From Zhengitettix transpicula (taxonomy: Eukaryota; Arthropoda; Insecta; Orthoptera; Tetrigidae): a DNA stretch of 64,000 nt. The stretch lies in NCBI GenBank assembly GCA_037074705.1, contig CM073590.1, positions 8,076,001-8,140,000 on the forward strand, read 5' to 3'. This document shows, one piece after another, positions 11,248 to 23,078 of the stretch. Every line of letters starts with the position of its first letter. The stretch's first letter is position 1. The notes under the pieces were generated by a model. It saw nothing but the letters and a program-made list of their open reading frames with translations. It made no database searches and was not told the DNA's origin. The translations under genes and the position numbers were made by a program.

Positions 11248-11495
11248 CAGCCATCGGAAGAGCGTGGGACAAGTACCAAATGCCCGACCTACCTGATGCA
11301 GGTTTTTATAGGGTTTCTCTACTTTTAAGCGAATGCCGGGTAGGATCCTTAAACCATAGCCCGGGGGATCTAGTTAACCCTTGGCTACATTCCTCTACCT
11401 TTCCGCATCCCCCCTTTCAGATCCCTTCCTATGCTATTAAAGGAGAGTTGCCACCATGTGGATTACCCTCATGTAGCCTGTTACCCTTAAAATTT
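11248..11495 (+). repeat. Interspersed repeat A, copy 2 (truncated)
   Basis: Contains GCGTGGGACAAGTACC, ATGCCCGACCTACCTGATGC, GGGTAGGATCCTTAAACCAT and TTTCCGCATCCCCCCTTTC, matching copies 1 and 3. The left half present in those copies is missing. The plus strand is open for about 100 codons. Its peptide (..WDKYQMPDLPDAGF.. ..ECRVGSLN.. ..PHPPFQIPSYAIKGELP..) is clearly alignable with the frame in copy 1, and differs by an in-frame loss of about three residues. Whether that reflects past coding or only similarity of recent copies is open. Confidence 0.8.
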
Positions 11496-12298
11496 CAGTT
11501 GATATTTTATTTTGTATTTCAATGTTCAACAGACCCATTTATATTTATTTGAGTAATGTTTAAATTATATTGCATTATCATTATTATTTTTTTAACCAAA
11601 CCTTTTTCCTTCTGATTTACGTAACGTATTAAATTTAAATAAGGAATATGTACACAATAATAACATTACTTAATGTATTTTATTAGTGAATAATTCCATT
11701 GTGTTCGGAACAAATTATTTTAAATTTAATTACCACTATAATGTATGTTACTTTTATAACTGTAATTAATGTAACGTAATACCATTAACAAAGTTTCTAA
11801 CAAATAATAGTAATAATATATTTATGTATATAAAAATCCATCCTTCATCAGATCCTAAAGTAGATCATGAAGTAGCGGGTTAAGTACAATGTAGGGGAGC
11901 CACATGAAGGTTAAGGATGGAGGAATGTCACACCTGGTTGGAAATCGACAAGGATTAGCAAATTATTATCACAATTGAAAATTTTTTACAAGTTGGTAAT
12001 GTGCCACGGCTTAATTTCAGGGCCGAAATATGACGATAATTATTATTTACACATTAGGTTTACAATTAATAAAATTTATTTTTAGTTTTCATTACCATTA
12101 GCTGTTCGTCTGGGCTCGATCTCACTCAGTTATTGTTAAAAACATCACAGACAGACCATATTTCACTGAATTTAATGTGGTTGTAGGTTTCAGACACAAA
12201 GCACTTCCTGCTCTTAACAGTTGATAACGTTGTTTTTAAACTTTGATACTTGCATAAATATGCCAATGGACAAATATTTCAGGTTGTCGACTCGTAAT
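11496..12298. other. Gene-free AT-rich DNA
   Basis: A GC-richer fragment at about 11840-11960 (ATCCATCCTTCATCAGATCC onward) is the only irregularity. No gene or motif is recognised. Confidence 0.5.
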
Positions 12299-12520
12299 TC
12301 AAAAACCCTCTTTACAATTGCTTGAATATGGTAACAGGAACTTTGAATCACGGACTCCAAAAAAACATCTTTCGCTTTCCTGGTTCAAACAACTCTCAAT
12401 TACATCCTTCCCAAAACACATTTCGCCTTCATAGTCCAAGCAACTCTGAATTTCAAGTTCTGTACGTCCTAGTGCTGCCTGAGGCAACAATGCAACTTTA
12501 GCAAGCAAGCATTCTAGTAT
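12299..12520 (-). repeat. Degenerate tandem repeat of about 51 bp, with open frame
   Basis: Two adjacent units of about 51 bp (12357-12407 and 12408-12458) align with roughly three quarters identity by eye. A third, more diverged unit seems to lie at 12300-12356. The minus strand stays open across all three (frame 12299-12538), giving SCLNQESERCFF and SCLDYEGEMCFG as parallel 12-residue units. I do not recognise the peptide. The regular spacing of Cys and acidic residues follows from the tandem duplication and does not prove coding. Confidence 0.5.
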
Positions 12521-12539
12521 CCATATTCTTGTGAACAAT

Positions 12540-13439
12540 CTTCATATTTATGCCGCCGATAATGAAAATCCTAAAATTTTGTTTAATAAATAATTACATG
12601 TTTTTAATTACATAATAAATAGATAATTATGATACACGAAGTGGATGGCTAACCTTTAATTGAACTTGAAACTCTGTTCCAACCAACATTTTGCTTGTAA
12701 AACGGTGTCCATTTCAGCCTCTTGAGTTTTTATTACTTCACGCATCGCTAGTGCGCGTCAAATATCTTGGCGGCCCAATTTATTGTTCTTTCTTTTTAGG
12801 TGCAATCTTTACCCCATGAGCAGTCAATCAGCTTTAGTAAGCGTGTGTATTCTACCGCGTTTGACCGCGTTGTGTGTATGTTTATTCCCCTCTCTCAATC
12901 CGTATTACTTGCCTTCGTTCGTGAATAATGCTATAGTATTTGTTAACCATACTAATATTGTTTTGTCTGTAGTTAATACTAAAAGTTTGATTTCATACCT
13001 TCAATTTTAACGATTAGTTGATTCCTAGGTGACGAATAGCTCTTCAGGAAAAAAAATTAAGAAGTTAATTTCAAGTCATCTACTGATTATATCGATTAAG
13101 CGATAAATGTATAGACATATTAAACTAACTACAAAACTTTCAATACTTATTGACGAGGTTATCAATCACTTAGGGATGGAACACTACATAGTCGAAACTG
13201 TTTTCCTTAATCAGTGTAAGGAAACTTTAAATATTTTCTGACATAATTATTTTCTATATTATAAAACATCTCGAATTTGAGGTTTTCTGATGATAAACAC
13301 GAGACATAATAAGTAGTCATTAGTACATTGAATAATCTAATACACTGGCTACTGGATTGGTAATTAATTGTGAAATAACACATTTTATGCAATTAGAAAT
13401 AAAAATGTGGCCGTTAATGGATTATAAATACTACTACAA
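12540..13439. other. Gene-free AT-rich DNA
   Basis: Short frames (12783-13010 +, 13207-13392 -) have no recognisable domains. Nothing else was seen. Confidence 0.5.
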
Positions 13440-14060
13440 AATTATAAAATTTGCGAAGTTGATAGTTCAAAATTCTTAGGATTATCTGTTGATAATAAAT
13501 TAAATTGGAAAACTCATGTTAATAAACTTGCAGCCAAATTAATCATTCATATTAATGTCAAAATGCAGTGATATGTATATCAGAAAGTTATTTTACTTTG
13601 CTTAGCATTTTTGGGGTAATTCTTCAGGGAAATACCAAAATATATTCTTAAAAAATGTTGTTTGAATTTTTTATTTTTTATGTTTTGTCACCTCAACTTC
13701 AAGGTATTTAGCGATCATTTGTTACAATTGTATGTCATGTTTCCTCAAGAACACGTTGAAGGGGTGTCTTCAAGAAATTGGGCATCGTTACTGTTTCACG
13801 CCAGTACATTAAATCCTTAATGTTGTTTGTTATAAGAATCAGATACCTATTCATGAACAACACAGATGAACACAATTTCAATACCAGACACAAGAACAAC
13901 TTTTTCAAACCTGTTAAATCACTATCAGTTACACAGAAAGGTGTCCATTATAATAGTTTTACTATATTTAACAAGCTTCCACACAGCAGTTAAATGATAT
14001 TAAAATAAAATTCAAAAAATAACTAACCATGTTTTTACTTAGCCACTGCTATTCAATTAT
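13440..14060 (+). pseudogene. Decayed CR1/Jockey-type reverse transcriptase C-terminus
   Basis: Two coding remnants sit in order on the plus strand. The first (about 13455-13545) reads FLGLSVDNKLNWKTHVNKL-like, the usual thumb-region start of many arthropod non-LTR reverse transcriptases. After a scrambled stretch, 13770-13993 reads LGIVTVSRQYIKSLMLFVIR, then FNTRHKNN, then VTQKGVHYNSFTIFNKLP and a stop. This is the common 'YNTRNK.. KGP.YxxxxIYNKLP' tail of such proteins. The N-terminal and catalytic parts (including YADD) are missing. It is a dead fragment, older than the element that starts at 15722. Confidence 0.75.
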
Positions 14061-15710
14061 TTAACTGACAGAATTAGTTGAATATTAAAATATATCCAAT
14101 TTTCAATAAATATATGTTCTGTATTTATAATTATAAAATATCAGTTTTTATGTACAATTCATGAGATATTTCGCATCCTTGAAGCACAGCTTCCCTACAG
14201 GGTCAACGGAATATGATCTAATACTATACGTAAATCTTTCAGGAGGTTTCACATGATATGAACATTTCTGTAGCGTAGGAAAAGTTAGTGTAGAACTTTG
14301 ACTGCAAGAGTATATAGAAATTTCATCTTTATTTTTTAAATTAATACTGTCAGACACGTAAAAGGTTTACCTTCTGTCAGGTAAGCCAGTAAATACTGTC
14401 AATATCGTTGTTACGCCTCTCACTTGTACCAACGTAACCTGATTACTTTTGGATTTAAAATTACGTATTCTTTGAAGTTTCTATATCATCGCCATCTTTG
14501 TATGGGAATAAACGTGAACTGTAAGAAATTCTTAATTCAGTCATATCCTGGGTTTTCTTCAAAGAAATAGGATGTAATGTAAAGTCTTCATTCTAGTAAA
14601 TTATCCATCCCCCTCTTAATTGCCAGTTAAGCATTGCCTGCCAAGTCGTTTCTGTGCGCGTCTCTGTGGTTTCGTTTTGCATTCGAAAAAAAATTGGAGA
14701 TCATTCAGTTTTTATGACAGGAACAAAGTAAAGTTAGCATTGCTGTAGTTGATGGCGTAGGCCGAACAATTGAGAAGTGAAGAGAAGTGCCGACAAATTC
14801 GTAGATTGTAAATACTGTAATATGAATATTTTTAACAGTAACATATGACTACAATATATTTCCGATCCCTTGACAGTTAATCGAGGTTCCAGTGTACTTC
14901 AAAATTTAAAAAAGGCAATGAATACATTACTCACGGGGCTATTGATGTTGCGAGAACCCACTTAGTGTTCCGCGCAATAAAGTTTATTCAGAATGTAGTC
15001 TACAAATAATGATGAAAACATATTTTCAGAATTAGTTGCAATGTAATGACATATAACAATTTTTTAAAATGATTATATTTGTAATTTAAAATATGCACGT
15101 TAGTAAAAAATAGTCTTTGACGGATCTCGTTTTGAAAATGATAGAGACCACTTTTACTATGGTGAAGTATTGTAGGGCAAATATGTATCCAATTTATTTT
15201 TACTAAATATGAATAATGTATGTAAAATTCTGTTACTTGCGGAATAAACGAATAATTTACCAATTAAACCACCACGCTCAATTAGCCAAATCAAATTTAA
15301 TACAGTATTAAAAGTGCAGTTCAGAGCCTAATTTATAAGAATTCGTAGGTTTGCACATTTTCAAAAAGTTGAATACATAATACTGAATTTTTCAATGAAT
15401 AAATTTGAGCTCGTGAAGTAGGGTCATAGTGTGAAATGACGTCAGCTAACGATACTAAATTGCGTGCGCTCTCTGCTTAATGTCTGGCATGAAACATAAA
15501 ATCAGCTCCTTCAACAGTATTATATCTACCCATGTATACGTACCTTTTCATAAATTAAGTTAAAATAAAATTGGAAGCCACTTTGATGAGGTGAGATGAA
15601 TTACTTTTGTTGTAGATGCCATAGGAGACGTTTGTTAACTAATTTTCCATTAATTTACATAACGTGGATGTGAGAGCTATGGGTCGATAGTTTACTGCTA
15701 GGCTGTGATC
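14061..15710. other. Gene-free AT-rich DNA
   Basis: No supported gene. A perfect TGACGTCA lies at 15437-15444 and is followed by a TAACGATACTA stretch that recurs after the TGACGTCA at 28079. Frames at 14148-14357 and 15000-15263 (-) have no motif. Confidence 0.5.
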
Positions 15711-15721
15711 TGTGATCTGTG

Positions 15722-16930
15722 AGCACACTAGACCATCTAACAAGCCTCCAAAATGAAATATGCAACTCTCTGATTACTAATCAACACCTCATCGCAACTT
15801 GCCTTGATATGGAGAAAGCATATGACATGGTGTGGAGGGAGAGAGTTATTTTGTTGCTGAATAATATTGGAGTTCGGGGCAAACTTCTAAAATTTATATC
15901 TAACTTCATGTCCAACAGATCCATCAAAGTAAAAATAAAGGGCACTCTATCTTCGGAATACCATATCCAGAATGGTGTCCCTCAAGGCTCTGTCCTGAGT
16001 GTCACACTATTTCTAATTGCAATAAACGAAGTCTCCCACCATATTCCTGCACCACTAAAAACGTTTTTATACGCAGATGATATTACGATAACATGTAGTT
16101 CCCTTCTACTACACAGAAACTAATCCAAAATACATTGTGCAAGCTGAATTTATGGGCAAATAACAATGGATTCATATTCTCCACGACAAAATCTGAATTT
16201 ATTGTATTCAGCAGAAACACGGAATTCTTCAACTACAAATACAAACTAAAACTCGGTAACAATAATCTGAAAAGATCAAACACAGTCAAAATTCTTGGAC
16301 TCACTTTTGATGAAAAACACACGTGGAAATCTCATATCAAACACGTCAAAACAGAATGCCTAAAAAGGATGAATATCATAAAAATGATTGCAGCAATAAA
16401 ATGGGGTGCAAATAAAAGAATAATTATTAACACATACCGATCACTTATTAGATCCAAGATGGACTACGGAGCTGCCATCTACTCCTCCGCAAAGAAAAGT
16501 ATTCTGCAATTGCTTGATCTAATACACAATACGTGTCTTAGATTGGCAGCTGGAGCCTTTCGTTCAAGCCCGATCTGCGACATACTAGCTGAAGCTAACG
16601 AAGAGCCACTGGCATATATAACAGAAAATATATGTATATCGTATGCATTCAACGAAGCAGCAAACCCTAAGAACCCAACTTCAAAAATTATATTCCATAG
16701 CAATTACCTCAACAGATACAACGTCAAATCTTCATACCCAAAACCCCTATCTCTCCGGATCCAAAGCATACTCTCGAAAACAATCCCTAATCCTCCCAAC
16801 GTCCTTCAAATTTGTTCTCTCGACGAACCCCTAGAAACATTAAAAACCCCTAATATTGACCTGACCCTAACCAAATATGAAAAAAATAACACCAGTCCCT
16901 TTTCCGTGAAATACTTACAACTTATAAAGG
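15722..16930 (+). pseudogene. Reverse transcriptase domain (frameshifted)
   Basis: Non-LTR reverse transcriptase, which copies the element RNA at a nicked target. Frame 1 (15722-16123) gives STLDHLTSLQNE, then the motif-A region CLDMEKAYDMVW with its catalytic Asp, then the NGVPQGSVLS block, then YADD at 16070-16081 with both catalytic Asp residues. A frameshift near 16100-16135 moves coding to a second frame (to about 16935), which carries LNLWANNNGF, KILGLTFDEKHTWKSHI and the RSKMDYGAAIYSSA thumb/connection region. The fingers, any endonuclease and ORF1 are missing because of the 5' truncation. The two frames are otherwise free of stops over long stretches, so decay is light. Not functional as it stands. 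Confidence 0.9.
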
Positions 16931-16935
16931 CTACA

Positions 16936-17741
16936 TACATATATACACCGACGGATCTAAGACAGCTAATGGTGCTGCATGTGCTAACATATTCGAGGGA
17001 TCCACAAAATCATATAAACTTCATAATATGGCTTCGAGTTTTTACTGAGAATCTTATGCAATTACAACAGCCCTAAACGACATCGAGAACACTAACAAAT
17101 CCAAGTTCGCTATCTTCACGGACTCAATAAGCGTAATCGAATCAATAAAAAACAAATGTAGTAAGGAACCCATTACGCTTGGTATCATAGCCCAAAACTC
17201 AAAAGTAATAACATCAGGTAAACAACTGTCATACATATGGATCCCCTCCCATGTCGGAATCGCCGGTAATGAAGCAGCAGATGTCGCGGCTAAATGCGCA
17301 ATATCCAGCCAAAACCCATCTATCCTGCCAGTGTCCCACAAGAACATAATCAAAGCTGTAAAAGCCAAATTAAAGAAAAAGTGGAACAACGAATGGGCTA
17401 ATAAACAGACAAAACTTCACGAAATAAGGGACAGTGTATACGAAACCCAACCTCATCAGTACAATTTAAACAGACGTGTTCAAACCGTATTCACCCGTCT
17501 AAGAATTGGTCATTCTAGACTACCTCACGGTCACCTAATCACCAAAACCAACCCTGTTGCATGTGACAAATGCAACTCCAAAATTACCACCCGTCACATA
17601 ATCAACGAGTGTGAGTACATGCTACAAAAAAGAAGAGACTATGGAATCCCAGACAGCTACAAGGAATGCCTAAACGAACCTCAATATATTAACCCAATGA
17701 TGGACTATCTTAGGGACCTAAACGTGATTGATACTATCTAA
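16936..17741 (+). pseudogene. RNase H domain and CCHC tail of the retrotransposon
   Basis: Third frame of the same element, reached by a second frameshift at about 16930-16944. RNase H removes element RNA from the RNA:DNA hybrid. The four acidic catalytic positions are visible: Asp in HIYTDGSK (codon 16950-16952), Glu in ESYAITTAL (17049-17051), Asp in IFTDSIS (17121-17123) and Asp in GNEAADVAA (17280-17282), the last preceded by WIPSHVGI. One in-frame TGA at 17046-17048 sits just before the Glu. After the domain comes a knuckle, C-x2-C-x7-H-x4-C (CDKCNSKITTRHIINEC, about 17562-17612), and then the C-terminus DLNVIDTI with a stop at 17739-17741. Confidence 0.9.
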
Positions 17742-17944
17742 TTTAGCCATACTAGATTTTCCTATACAATCTGTATTATTAAAGAATGTAAACCATATTG
17801 TACCTAAGACGCAGCCAACATCCTGTAAATAATGAAACCACAATGTAAAAAAAAAAGTAGTAGTAATTTTGTAATGTAAATCGTGGTCACTATTAACCAT
17901 GTCGGTTGATGTGACAATAAACTAAATATTTAAAAAAAAAAAAA

Positions 17945-18479
17945 TTGTACGTTTACTGAAGCTATCGAAGCTTCGGCCACACAATTGTAACGAACACGAC
18001 TTATGATGTGTGTTTGATATTTTATTGGCATAGAAAAGTTTGGATTTGTCGGAAACTGTTTAACGATCGGTAATCGATTCTGCGTTTTTCCGTATTCAGT
18101 GCTTGAGACCCTATCCTGCGTAACTATTAATCATACATCATTGAGCAGGCCTGAATTTGAGTGTTCAAACTTAAATTTATTATAAACAATCAAGACTAAC
18201 GAACCAAGCCTGGCACACATTCAATTAAATCAAGAATTGTGTTATCGATTTTTTTGTATCATCAACCAGTTTTCATTAATCAATAATTATAATTACACAA
18301 TAATGTGTGTTAATAATCATAATACCCTGTATAACTTTATAATTGGGACATTCGGATTTAAAACGTACATATGATTGAGATAAATATTGTGGGAGAGGAG
18401 AACTTAATAATTTCTTGAATGTTGGAGGTCATTTACCCGTTTGAGTGTAAAGCGTATTCATGAACTAAAGACCAAGTCT
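17945..18479. other. Spacer without recognised feature
   Basis: AT-rich sequence to the right of the retrotransposon tail. No gene or repeat boundary was identified. Confidence 0.5.
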
Positions 18480-18970
18480 ACAAAACAGCGTCGCGAGAAA
18501 CCAGTTAGAGCGAGCTCTCGCCTTTGGTTTGTTATGATGTGATTGTGTTTCTAAATTGTAAAAGGAGATTCTCGCGTCCATGCATCACACGGAACCATGG
18601 GAAAACTAAGGACCCACAAACTGGCCGCTATAAATCCAGAACTGGCGAGACGAAAGCAATAGCCACTTTTGACAGACCATAACTCGCCCGTGGTCGATAA
18701 AAACGGGACGGTATATTCGTGCGGCAGGAATTAATTCCACGAGTGACACCTACGAATCGGAGACAGCTTGGTTACTAATTGAAATTCATGTGCTCTGCGT
18801 GAAGAAGCGGCGGGTGTGCTCATTAGCTGCGTGGCAGTAATCTACGGTAGCTACAAAGGCTGCCGTGTGATTTATGACGCGCTACCGCACAGGTGCGTGT
18901 ATGGACGCAAGGTCACGCGCCTCGCTCAGGGGAGGGCTAAAAAAATATTGTTACGAATGTTCAGAATTTG
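18480..18970. promoter_or_regulatory. GC-richer island, candidate cis-regulatory element
   Basis: About 490 bp with clearly higher GC than its flanks and no coherent reading frame. Visible sites include AAGGTCA (nuclear-receptor half site, about 18909), TTTATGAC (Hox/Cad-like, about 18870) and ACTAATTG (homeodomain core, about 18774). Its size and composition fit a conserved regulatory block in the otd 5' region. This is inference only; no repeat match was found within the window. Confidence 0.35.
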
Positions 18971-19320
18971 GTGGTCCTCGCCCACATCGTCTACTTACAC
19001 GCAATCTGTGCAAAAAATCATATTCTCTCAGTATTTTCAAGTTTTCTCAACGATTAATTCAAACTTGTAGTAGTGACTGTTATAATTATCACGTACATTA
19101 AAAAACGGTAAATATTTCTTTAGCCAATATCATCATAGATACGATTTTAACATTGTGATATAGATGAACCGCGGCACTCGAGTTTGTAACTACGTGTTAC
19201 ACATGCAACTAATATTGTTTTAATGTATAGGTAAAAAATAATAAAATTTTGAATCAGCTGGTACTTACTGTCATTAACGCACTGCATGATATAATATTCC
19301 AATGTGTATATATATATTTA

Positions 19321-19356
<36 letters not shown>

Positions 19357-22300
19357 AATAATAAAAGGGAAATTAAGAGTTAATAATTATAAACTGTTGA
19401 ACTGGAATTGTTACCGCAAAACATACACAAAGAAACAAGAATGGACGATAATGAAACAGGCAAGGTAGTGTTTAGACATGGCGCGCATGAGTTGGTGAAT
19501 TTTACAGTCAGCGGCCAAAAACGACAGAGAGTGGTCGTGTTAGAAAGGCGTTTTTAAATATTTAAAAAGTAAAGTTAAATAGCAGTCAGCAATAAGAAAC
19601 TACAGCATTTGGTCGTAACCTAACAAAACGAAACATTTTTAAAAAAGTAAAGTTGGACGATATTCACGCAATTGGTGACTCAGAAAGATTTATGAGTGTT
19701 ACAAGTTTCAACAAACAATCCTAAAGTTCTACGAGGAGTAATTTCGGTATCGCGGCGAATTGGAGTAATTGATGGTAGAGTTCTTCTACGAGATGTCGCC
19801 AATATTGCAAATAAAAAGTGAAGTGTAAATTCAGTGTAAGAATGGCCTGTTTTATTATTTTTTAAAATTGAGAGTGTGTGTCGATGAAAGATCCAATTGC
19901 CCAGGTACCAAGGAAAAACTGTGAGTTGTAATAATTTTGTAAACGTTAGATTAAAGATAACATCGTCAGATTTAGATTTTTTTGTATAATTTGTAATTTG
20001 ATTGTTTGAAAAGAGATTAAAATATTCTTTATTTAAAGGTCCAAAAACGACCCTGAGATCAAGAGAAAAGTAATTTGTTTGTATGAAATAAATGTAAAAG
20101 GTCAGTGAGTAATTATTTTATAATTTTGAATTATTTTGAATAATAATAAATTAATTGTTTGGTCACTTTCAATAAATGTTCTTATTCATGTTCCTTCATT
20201 ATATAATTTTCCATTATAATATTAATCTCATTTTAAATTGTTTTCATTCCGATTATTACATTTTTGGCGTGTCAATGTGTGGCGGAATTTAATATTGTTC
20301 CATTTTAATTTGGTTTCATATTTAATCATTACATTTATGGCGACCTCAAAGTGAGGCACTGTTAATTAATTAATTTCAGCTGTGTATTACAATATATATA
20401 TACAACTAGTTGATGTCAGTTATAACGAGCTTGACGGGACCGTCCGATTTTGCGTTATATCCGGGTCCGCAGAAAGTGTAAAAAATACGATTACTATTAT
20501 CATTATATTTATGACGCATAACTAAAATAAACTGAAATACAAAATGTTCATAGAAAACATTTCCTGACAAATCATTCTGGTTGCAAGTTAGGATGGTGAA
20601 TAGGTAGACCGGAATTACGTTCAATTTTATCCAGTCAATTAATGCAAGTCTAAATTATGAAAATGACAACTGTTAAATTTCTTCCGGTCGTGTGTCCATA
20701 CTTAAAAGTTGTTATTGTCTGTTTCAGAATTAATAAATCAATATTTGACCTTTAGAGACACTGTATTTTATTTAGGGCGTATTAACGTTTCGATACATGT
20801 CCGTATCTCGGACCCCTTTTATACGTTTAGTGAACTTAATGATAGGTTACTCGCTTTTGGTTATTATTTGTTATAATAATTTGGAAGAAAACCTGGAGAA
20901 GATACGATAAAATTTTAGTATGGCCATAACTGACGATACCGTAGTGAGTTTGAATCAGTTCTGCTTGCTCCTCGACGTAATTGTTTACGCAACAAGACGG
21001 TATCAACACATGGTCGACAGTGTAACGGAAAAGTTACTCAACAATCAGTGAACATAGTGAACATGTGTATAGACTAAAGCGACACCATATATAAGAGTTA
21101 CCCTTTAGATTCCCTTAATTGTGGCTCATACCTTGTATATCGTTTCCTTTTTGTTCCAAGTAAACAGATTGTAAATTAGCAGATATTAAAAAATATATTC
21201 ACTCAAATTGCGAAGTGTTCTATCTGCGAATATTCTTACATTATTACATGTTTCTTACGATCAAGAAGCGAAATGCTAATAATAATGCAATTAATGTAAA
21301 GAATAATACTCAAAATCTATATTATATTCACATTTTATTGCGACAAATTTGTGCCTCGACTTATCTCTTTTTGTTATTCACAAGTGTCCGAATTAAAATT
21401 TAACTCATCAATACTACCGTTTTTATCCGTACCTTATTTCATTGTTTGCATAATTTCTTCATGTTGGCATGCAGTATAAAAAATTCGCATCAATATTTAC
21501 AGATTATGGAGCATTATTTTAATGACATGATTTTGATATTGAATGTAAGCAACACAATTGAAATTTTAATGGTTTTAATATTTAACTTTCATTACCTTTA
21601 GATGTAACTGGATGTTTTACAAGGCGACATAAAAATGAAGATAATTTAATATTTATTTTAAAGTTCTCCTAATTATTTAATTAACACTACATGAAAAAGT
21701 TTTGGCAAAAACATCGTTTTTATAATAAAATTTTATGTGTTATAAATTGTTATTATTTTTTATATATTATTTTTCTGACTTTAATGGTAGTATATATCGA
21801 AATTACTCTGCCTGAGTTAAAATATTCCGCTCTGCATTCTCTTTATCAAAGCCTTAAACATTATTATTGTTTTTGCAAATAAGAGTTAAAATAATACAGT
21901 TTAATAAAGAACAATTTTAAGCAACTTAGAATGTCACAAAGGGTTATTAAAGAATTAAATAAATCCTGTAAAACTCTTCAACTCGGAGGCACATATTGCT
22001 GTGTTCTATAATTTATTTTATGAGCACGTATCAAATGTATTTTGCCTGAATAACGTGTGGAATGAGAGATTTAATTTTTATTTAAAATATTTTTGATTGA
22101 AAATGAGTTATTATACCTAAAGAATGATTTATTCTGTTTCATCTCTCTTGTCTCAGTTCTTCTCTTCTTTATTCTTCTCTCTCTGACATTTTATTCTTTA
22201 TTTCTGTCTCTAATGGTGTGTTATTTCAATTCTACTTCATTTATGACTATATTGTTAACCCTCTATTATTAAAACTGTTATATCCATTATTGATAAAACG

Positions 22301-22600
22301 CACGAAATCGAAAATCTGGCATGAATATATGTTTCATTTGACACTATAAGTTTCAATAAGATTGCCTTACGTGACTTGGAACCCTCCTCATGTGAGTCGA
22401 TGGCCTCATTCATTAAAAAAATATTATACTCGGCGCGGGATGTGCCATAAACTGTTGGAACGAAGTCTTGGAAATGACTTTTTTATCTCGTTGTAAGCTA
22501 TTTACCATTCACATAACTATTAAAGGTCTTAACATCCCAAGCGAGTTTCATTCAGATATACGACCATTTTAGCCAAGTAGCTTGCTGGGTCAGTACTCGT
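18971..22600. other. Gene-free AT-rich DNA with microsatellite and transposon traces
   Basis: Contains the (AT)n run at 19307-19353. It also holds a possible pogo/Tigger-like terminal fragment at about 20412-20480 (CAGTTATAACGAGCTTGACG and TGCGTTATATCCGGGTCC) and a hairpin, GTCCG..CGGAC, at 20799-20813 next to CGTTTCG. None of the frames here has a recognisable domain. Confidence 0.45.
19307..19353. repeat. (AT)n microsatellite, interrupted
   Basis: About 47 bp of AT repeat, with TTTATATTTA interruptions near its left end. Confidence 0.9.
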
Positions 22601-22940
22601 AAAGTTTAACTTGATTTCTTATAATGCGTATTTACACAAAGATGTTAATGGCCCCGTAGATAGAGAGCGGTGCGCTGACCTGCTCCAGCTGACTGAGTCG
22701 AATTCTCATTGGTGTGACGAGCCATTAACTTCTGAGTTCCTTATCAAGAGACGCGCCTCCTCCACTTATCTCGGCCGTCAACGTCTGGTCGTGCATTATT
22801 CGGAGTCGGTATACAAACGAGGCACATGACAGCCACACGGGAACACACGCACGTCAAGTCTGCCAACCGAGACTCGGAAATGTCAGCCCCGAAATGATGA
22901 AACAATTCGTCGTATAAAGTTATATCAACGCTGTTTTACG
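22600..22940. promoter_or_regulatory. GC-richer island, candidate cis-regulatory element
   Basis: About 340 bp of raised GC with CpG-containing words (GACGCGCC, TCTCGGCCGTCAACG). A 72-codon frame (22611-22829, +) crosses it, but it has no known motif and no splice context. I favour non-coding function over coding. Confidence 0.3.
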
Positions 22941-23078
22941 GCGTGTTTCACTCAACCCTCGAAACTACTTTTCAGCCATGTTGTATATTTATGCAAAAAT
23001 GTTTTATCCGTATGAGCAGCAACGACTAGCATTTATAATAAGGGACAGAAATGTTGCTTAATATAATATTAATTTTAT

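Larger units (their letters stand above)
15711..17944 (+). mobile_element. 5'-truncated non-LTR retrotransposon with poly-A tail
   Basis: The element runs from a truncation at about 15711-15722, within the reverse transcriptase finger region, to a poly-A run at 17932-17944. AATAAA is at 17916-17921. The 5' junction carries a short tandem CTGTGAT duplication (about 15704-15722). GTTTACTG occurs both just upstream (about 15690) and just after the tail (about 17954), and may be a target-site duplication, but it does not abut the tail. The missing 5' end, the tail and the mild decay point to a fairly recent target-primed insertion. The reverse transcriptase / RNase H / CCHC order places it among the RNase H-bearing non-LTR clades (I-like superfamily); the exact clade is unresolved. 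Confidence 0.9.

Noticed and set aside
20412..20480. Complete pogo/Tigger-like transposon
   Set aside because: Only one terminal-like fragment is seen. No second terminal repeat or transposase was found nearby.
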